Positions 58,181 through 64,000 of a stretch of 64,000 nt of DNA are shown piece after piece. A program made the translations under genes and the position numbers. Source of the DNA: Trichobilharzia regenti (Eukaryota; Platyhelminthes; Trematoda; Strigeidida; Schistosomatidae); the NCBI GenBank assembly GCA_944472135.2, contig OX235270.1:70379168-70443167 (forward strand), read 5' to 3'. Within the stretch, counting starts at the first letter, position 1. The number at the start of each line of letters is the position of its first letter. A model generated the notes under the pieces. That model worked only from the letters and a program-made list of their open reading frames with translations. It was not told the origin of the DNA and did no database searches.

Positions 58181-61100
58181 CTATCGGTATGAAAAAAAAA
58201 TAACAGTAACAATGTTAGATAAATTAAATGAAAGTGCTTACATTTTAAAATATTTGGTGAACAGTGCATTTCATTTGTGATTTAGAGTTTAGTTTACAGG
58301 TGGATATAAACATGATGATATAAAAGAAACTAAATGTGCAGTGCTGCCATTCAAAATAATAATGACTTGTAAATAATCAGCATTTACTCATTTACACATC
58401 AGACAGCATAAAAATATCACAGTGTGTTCATATATTTAGGTAAAAAGAAAATTATTATTAATACTTTATCCAGTAATCTGTTCACGATGCCTAATCATTC
58501 ACAATGTTAACAATAAATATTCTGTGTCAACGCTAAACACATAACTCCATGACTTAAAGGTTCATTTTACATTTAAAAATAAGGTGGACTGAATGATCTG
58601 CACATGTTACTTAAACTCAGATTTTTAGTTGTTTATTTCTTATTTCAGTGTGCAAGCTGCAACAGAAGAGGTTTATACTTACGCTTTCTGTTAGGAAGAC
58701 AGATTACTCACGTCATATTGAAGTACATTTACCAACAGGTGAAATTCACAGTGTAAACGAAAAGAATAGGTAAACGTCATTGTTACGTCAAAAAGTAGGG
58801 TAATAAAGGATCCAGTGTACTGGTTAAATCTTGTGTCCCTTAAGAGGAACACCAATAAGGTAGTGATTTTGAGAAAATACTGTGCCATCTACTGCACCAA
58901 AAGACCAAAACAGTAGTGCTATTTGTGTGAAAAGTGAGAATAACTATATGAAATCCCGCTTCTATAAAATAAGGATGTTATTTGCGAAGTTCAAGTTCGG
59001 GTGGTTTTCTTGACTTATTCCATATATTATCCGTAAAATTCCACAAAACGTAAGCAGATATTTATCCTTGTCAGTGATTAACGCATGTGGATTTTGAAAC
59101 TGGGATCAGGAAAGTACGAAAGGTTTATATTACACTAAAATCACTGTGGAAATTACTATCCTTGGCATAAAGAACAACATTCTAATCATCGATACTGATG
59201 TCAAGTCATTTTGTTGAAGTGAGTTTTTGTTTTTCCTCTTTAATCGACTAAAGAGAAATACCCATTTTTTGCCGACATCTAGGCCTCTATCATGGATAGT
59301 TAGACGACATCTGTGGATTAAAATTGGTATCAAAAGTAGCCAAACATTTCGGTTGAATTAATTAGCTGGAAGAAACAAAAATGGCCTAAATTTAACAGCT
59401 TATCCTCATTGCACAAGAGGTGGCTGTCGCCGCACAAGTACTCTAGAAAATAATGCTCCGAAGTTTGAAACGAAGATTAGTGTTTTGGAGTCTCAGTTGG
59501 AACACCACCACTTACTGTTTAATGCAGGTATATCCAGCCAATGTTTCCCGAATAGAACGAAACGAATATCTTGGATTCCACTGGCAGCTAGCGTCTGCCT
59601 AATAAAATTAATGTCAAGGCAGTTCTTCTGTATGGTTCACGCAAATTACCAAAAGTATTTGCAGCAGGCTGCAAACTTTCGTTAACAGCTGCCTTCGCTG
59701 GCTCGATACTGAAAGCCTATTGCCAATATTCAAGGCCAAACAATAAGGAAGTCTGATAATAAACCATTCAAGAAACTATCATCCAACAAATACGGACATA
59801 GAAATGGAGATGGACTATACATATGCTGATGAGACTAATGAGTAACATCACGTTCCAGAGTCCCGAGTGGAAAAAGAAGTGGGCCTTCCGTGGTGACATG
59901 GGAGTGACAGCGTAAGGTGGGCGATTGTGCCACCAGTTAGTCAGGTATACAGAGAACAAAGCGAAACGAAGACGTAATTCTAAGGAAGTAATACTGTAAC
60001 TATAACATCACTGTTAACTATTAGATATACATTGATTTAATGCATAATCTCTTATCCAGATAAGTTTACATTCTAAGAAGCTAAGAACAATCTAAATACA
60101 GTGTAAACTTGGTAAAAATTATAACTGGCTTACTCGAGGATTGAAAAATCCAGTCATCCGATAGCTGTTTAGTTTTCCTGTCGACAACCAAGTTGATAAT
60201 TGAATATGACGGTCTAGAAGTTCTCTGAACCATGATGCCATTGCAACAGATTTCCATGACATCTTGAAAGGAAAAAAAGATTTCTTCTTTTCTCACAATG
60301 ATTATATTATAATATAAAGTTGTGGGTCGTCGGGATATACGGTTTTGAAAATGACCGACGTCCTCATGAACTATCGAAGCATTATTTTCAAATGCGAAAA
60401 TCATAAACTTCGAAGAAGCTAATTCACATACTGAATAAACTTAATCATTAAGCTCTTGGATAACAGTTCCAATTTTTAACTTAGGAATTCTATGATAAAA
60501 GTTTCTACTTCTAATTATGCTGATTATGTTACCACCCATCGTGTCTGTTTCATTGCCTATACTGTAAAATAATCTGTACTGCGCCAAGTAACTTCAAACA
60601 AAATGTCAAGCTTTTAAATATAAGTATTTCCATTAGACTAAGTAAGTGCCTGTTCAAAAGTAAACGTTAATTGTTATGTTTTTCATAATTGCAAATTATA
60701 ATTACATGCATGTATTTTTGTGAATCGTTTTTTTTTGTAATATTCCAATTAAAACATTAAAGAATTGTTCGCAAGAAGTACAATAAAGTACAATTTTTAA
60801 CTAGTTGAACTCACCTTTATCCATATCTCAGGTACTTTTGTTTCGTATATCTCATTCAACATTTTGTCCGCATGTTTGTTCATAACTTCATGACCTTGTA
60901 AAATGTTTAAAAGTTCTTGAACATCATCTGATAATAATTTAATCAGCTTATTCATTTGGCTGCATTCCCTTAGCATAAAAATTACCAGTGGGTCAGCATT
61001 GTGCTCATAATTTTTTGTTGATAGAATTGATGGGATGCAAGATTGAAGTTGATAGCAGATATGTGTTAAACTGTTAACCAGTTTGGTGCCATCACTGAGG

Positions 61101-61271
61101 TCAGGATTTCTTATTGAGCTCCCTTCCGTAGTCTTGAGAAAACGCGTTGAGTTGTCAGCATATAAGTCAGTTAAACAACCTGAACTCTCATGATGCCCAT
61201 GTGTATCACTGTCTTTAAGAAGAAGTTTTTCAACAGATTCTAAGATACGCCAACCAACAGAAGCAAAGTAG
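57623..61271 (-). CDS. dynein heavy chain, C-terminal three exons (gene continues upstream, outside what I can see)
   Basis: Motor subunit of an axonemal dynein; this part encodes the lid of AAA6 and the C-terminal domain. Joining exons 61271-60815, 60262-60134 and 58180-57623 at consensus splice sites gives one continuous frame. It includes ADPLVIFMLRECSQMNKLIK (lid helices), SWFRELLDRHIQLSTWL, MTGFFNPRGFLLTIKQEA, GIYIHGLCLIGASWD and WILRGVIITSDKM at the end. The TGFFNPxGFL and LRGV blocks and the order match heavy chains of the outer-arm DNAH5/DNAH8 type; the exact paralogue is uncertain. Oddities: Trp usually preceding TGFFNP is Arg here, and a Ser/Lys-rich stretch of about 50 residues separates the LPLIHLTV and ITPIYKT blocks. 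No upstream exon is recognised between 61272 and the window end, where a Gypsy relic sits, presumably in the next intron. Confidence 0.88.
58181..60133 (-). other. dynein intron (1,953 bases)
   Basis: Bounded by GTAAGC and GATAG. Contains an RTE 3' relic at about 59590-59985; otherwise nothing recognised. Confidence 0.75.
59590..59985 (+). mobile_element. RTE 3' relic in dynein intron
   Basis: Plus strand keeps CAGTTCTTCTGTATGGTTC (the VLLYGS region), the TAACAGCTGCCTTCGCTGG block and ATAGAAATGGAGATGGACTA (the RWRWIG region), in order but diverged. Antisense to the dynein transcript. Confidence 0.65.
60134..60262 (-). CDS. dynein heavy chain, penultimate exon (43 codons)
   Basis: 129 bases, phase 0 at both ends. 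Acceptor TTTTTTCCTTTCAAG, donor GTAAGC. It encodes SWKSVAMASWFRELLDRH through MTGFFNPR, the most diagnostic dynein segment here. It has no usable start codon context of its own and would be missed by frame-length criteria. Confidence 0.85.
60263..60814 (-). other. dynein intron (552 bases)
   Basis: Bounded by GTGAGT and CTTTCAAG; nothing else recognised. Confidence 0.75.
60815..61271 (-). CDS. dynein heavy chain, antepenultimate exon
   Basis: 457 bases. Acceptor TCTCTAATCTTTACAG precedes it, splitting a codon (one base in this exon); the donor is GTGAGT at 60814 after a complete AAG codon. It encodes the helical lid region ending IYETKVPEIWIK. The middle (residues around SDTHGHHESSG) is poorly conserved relative to what I know of the family. 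Confidence 0.85.
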
Positions 61272-61275
61272 CTGT

Positions 61276-61685
61276 AAAGATTAGAGATACTCATGGTCAC
61301 ATAACATACCAAACATTAATTTAATGAACCATAGTATCCGTAGTGTAATCAACATAAATATAAAAAACGGATAGACTGAAACCAAAAGTCTCGGTTGTCA
61401 CTCGGGTGCATTAATAATGAAGACGCTACTCATCATAAACTGTTTCAGAGGTTAAAAGATTAAGGAGCTTTTAAACGATCCGTCTTAATGGATCAGTACA
61501 ATAAAATTTAGCCCAAGTGTTATGTCGTAGGCTTCCTCGTCTTTTCTTCAAACTTTTCAATTTTTGCACATTGAAACACCTAGGCTTTAAAAAATATTTT
61601 AATAACATTCGGAGGCATCATTACGACCCAATACTTTTAAGTATTCATTATCAATCTGCCTCTTCTTTTATCCATTGTTCGTTTT
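61276..61685. other. probable dynein intron sequence, nothing recognised
   Basis: Lies upstream of the first visible dynein exon on the minus strand. Confidence 0.4.
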
Positions 61686-61689
61686 ATCT

Positions 61690-64000
61690 ATTTTATTCGC
61701 TGGCTCCACCATGATGACTTCTCCATTTCTGTCTAGAACTCTAAATGAGTTATCGTAAGCTGGTTGAAGTGGTCGCTAGACACTATCCCTCCTGATGAAA
61801 ATGTAAGCAGAGTTCATCAATTGTGGTGGCATTTATGATGGTCGTCGTTGCTGTCGTGGAATTGATATTTTTAGCTCACACATGTTTTGCTTCAGCATAT
61901 ACATGTAGTCGTATTAGATGGAAATTGGTTATCTGAAGTGAAAAACTCTCCTGGTAACTGCAATGTTGTCCTGTAGACTAAATGAGGAACGCAACATTCG
62001 ATATCTTTCTTTAAGTTTGCTGGTATCCCGAGTGGTACAAGTAGGAGTTTGGTGGATTGATCATTTATATTCAGAGAGGCAGCAAGTGCAAACTTTAGTT
62101 GCCTATGTAATCGTTCAATAGTCCCACTGAAAATGCAATAATATGAAGTCGTCTGTATGTGTTTTATTCCCATTAATTTGATGAGCTTCTGAAACAGACA
62201 GTTTTCAAATTCTGCACCTCTACCGGTAGTAATAGGAGATGGAAGAGCAAGGTTTGACATCCACTTTTTAACCTCAGCTTTAGCAACTATTTCAGCGGAG
62301 ATATCTGTTAAAGGAATTACTACAGGCTAACGAGTGTATCTATCAATGCAAGTTAAAATATAGTCGAAACTATTGGAAGGAGGCAGTTGAAAAGCGACAT
62401 TTACACGCACATGGTAGAATCTACGGTCAAGGATTTTAAAACGACCGAATGGCTCATTGGTGCAATGAGGGATCTTAACTCTTTGACAAGGGAGGTAGTC
62501 TTGCGTTCACTTCATAGAATCGTTACCAATGTCTGGTCATATAAGTCTTTCTTTAAGCGGCTTCCTATTAGCACTGACTCCGGGATGCGAAAATTTACTA
62601 AGGTTCTCAAAAATTGTGCGTCTTACGGCTGCCAGAAAAAGTGGTCCACACTTACCATTAGATGTATCACAAATGACTCACTATGCTAAAGTGAATCTCT
62701 GTGAGTTCTAAGAATGTTATTTTAAAAGACGCAATCTTGTTCTTTTCTACATCATCATTTTGTAAGGTTGAGAGATGTTTGCAAACGATATCGAAGCATA
62801 TAATACTGTTAATGTGTATGTGTTTGCGTCTGTAACTTCGCTGTTACTACCAAGTATGTGTCGAATGTCGGAGATAATTTTGTATGTAACCTAAGATGCC
62901 GTAATTCACGAAGTGAGTAGTTATCTTTTTTGGCTGATAAGGCTTTGTTTAGAACCATAAAGAAAATAAAAACTGTACTTTATAGTTGATATCTGAGATG
63001 TTAGATAGCTAAATAAATTGCTAGCAATTCTCTGCCCAAAGTGCTATGGCGAAAAGAATGAAAGTGGTACACTTGTTGCTGTTGAACTGCCTCACAATGG
63101 CTAAGTTCTAGTAGTCCATCATGAGGGGAATAGAAGCTTAGTTTTTGCGTCTGACTAGGAATGTCTTTTCACTTAACAAGATAATTAACACTTTTGGACG
63201 ATTTAAAGGCTTGAGTTTACTATTGAAACCACCGATTACGTTCACGTAAACAGTCAGTTAATGATTGTGAGATAGTAGCGCAGTTGGGAATGCAGCGACC
63301 ATGAAAACTGTCAAGAAACGAAAATCCTCGTAATTCCTTAAAGAGATCGGTTGGTGGATAGTCTTAAATGGTCTTCGCGTCATCCTTGGCTGTAGATCAA
63401 ATGCCTGAGCAATTGTCTTAGGTTGACTGTCAATCAGCACAACTAAAGTCTTTCGAATACAGTCTTCACATATCTCAGTTGTTCACTCTGATTTGCGCTC
63501 ACAATTGGTGGGTTATCGATGTATGTATAGAGGAAGGAGAGACCACGAAGCACATGATCGATTAACCGTTGGCATATCTGAGTGGCGCACACTAGCCTAA
63601 AATGCATGTGGATAAATTTTTTCAAACCAAATAGTGTCGTCGAAATGGATGAGAATTTGGTGACAATGTCAATTTGGGAGAAAATGTGAACATCAGGAAA
63701 ACTTCTGGATAAGTCGTGTATATGAAAAAATGTGTCTCTTGGGTACTTCTTGTTTGTTCAAAGCTCCGTAATCACCTCACAGCCGAATTTCACCAGAATG
63801 ATGCCCAGTTCCAGTATTCTGTCCGACTCTTCCCTTGAAATACAAAGTTGGTATGGATCAAGACGTCGCGAGTGTGCAAAAATTGGTGATCAAGCAGTTT
63901 TAATACTATGAAACATGTGATGCCTCAGTTCTGTTTCTCAAAAGGGAGTTTTCACCTGTGCTTTCTAATATAATGTTGTCCATATCTGGTCATCTGACCC
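61690..64000 (-). mobile_element. decayed Ty3/Gypsy-type LTR retrotransposon pol (runs off window)
   Basis: From the window edge inward on the minus strand: RT palm with IDHVLRGLSFLY and YIDN where YIDD is expected (about 63505-63575), and a connection region with FKTIHQP (about 63360). RNase H follows with GRELLAIYLAI (about 63004-63036), then the integrase core with LTCIDRYTR (about 62330) and TTGRGAEFE (about 62205-62230), and an end with QPAYD near 61760. Order RT-RH-IN is that of Gypsy elements such as Saci or Boudicca. Stops and frameshifts are frequent and two catalytic acids are lost. Confidence 0.8.
61892..62260 (-). pseudogene. Gypsy integrase core fragment
   Basis: The longest open piece of the pol relic (122 codons). 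It contains TTGRGAEFENCLFQKLIKL, where the second catalytic Asp of the integrase DDE triad is Gly, and TIERLHRQLK, which keeps the Glu-containing segment (family: xxERxHRxLK). The frame ends soon after the core. The loss of Asp alone would make it inactive. Confidence 0.75.

Noticed and set aside
62387..62711. Plus-strand frames near 62.4-62.7 kb
   Set aside because: Antisense to the Gypsy integrase region; no motif.

Overview
The window looks like blood-fluke (Schistosoma or a close trematode relative) nuclear DNA. It is AT-rich, gene-poor and built mostly from layers of decayed retroelements. The genus call rests on the combination seen here: several RTE-clade LINE copies (SR2/SjR2 type) with a tyrosine/serine-free APE endonuclease, Penelope-like elements with a GIY-YIG tail, tRNA-headed SINEs that carry hammerhead-ribozyme remnants (Sm-alpha type), a Merlin transposase relic and a Ty3/Gypsy pol relic. 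Species cannot be told from the sequence alone. There are no bacterial-type operons, CRISPR arrays or phage genes.

Layout. 1-17.7 kb: RTE fragments on both strands (105-942, 2241-2961, a near full-length degenerate copy 5053-8415 with a SINE nested in it, and 3' scraps near 9, 13 and 15-16 kb), a Merlin transposase relic (3172-3321) and three SINE families. 17.7-24 kb: long unique AT-rich sequence in which no gene was recognised. 24.6-26.58 kb: an RTE copy with an open 636-codon frame (endonuclease plus the start of the reverse transcriptase) that is cut off abruptly. 26,582-46,049: a very large inverted repeat, with two arms of about 7.28 kb and a 4.9 kb spacer. Each arm carries the same RTE scrap, chimeric tRNA-RTE SINE, hammerhead SINEs, tRNA-Gly-like relic and Penelope-like element in mirror image. 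The spacer holds an internally deleted RTE copy and a second Penelope fragment. 46-56.5 kb: mostly unrecognised sequence with a 114-bp-arm palindrome and decayed RTE and Penelope pieces. 56.5-57.45 kb: a tetranucleotide array of about 238 units. 57.58-61.27 kb: the last three exons of a dynein heavy chain gene on the minus strand. 61.7-64 kb: a decayed Gypsy pol on the minus strand, running off the window.

The one host gene I can support is the dynein heavy chain. Its C-terminal exons were found by following splice sites, because only two of the three appear as long open frames. The family resemblance is to the outer-arm DNAH5/DNAH8 type. Everything else with a recognisable protein signature is a transposable element. 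The RTE machinery is the probable driver of the SINEs: one SINE family has a tRNA head joined to pieces of the RTE 5' and 3' ends, as expected for a parasite of that LINE.

The most notable structures are the giant inverted repeat with readable breakpoints (outer ends inside an RTE on one side and a SINE on the other), the hammerhead cores shared by two SINE families with different tRNA heads, and a palindrome with a Penelope-type minimal hammerhead core in each arm. All homology calls come from reading motifs by eye; no database search was run.
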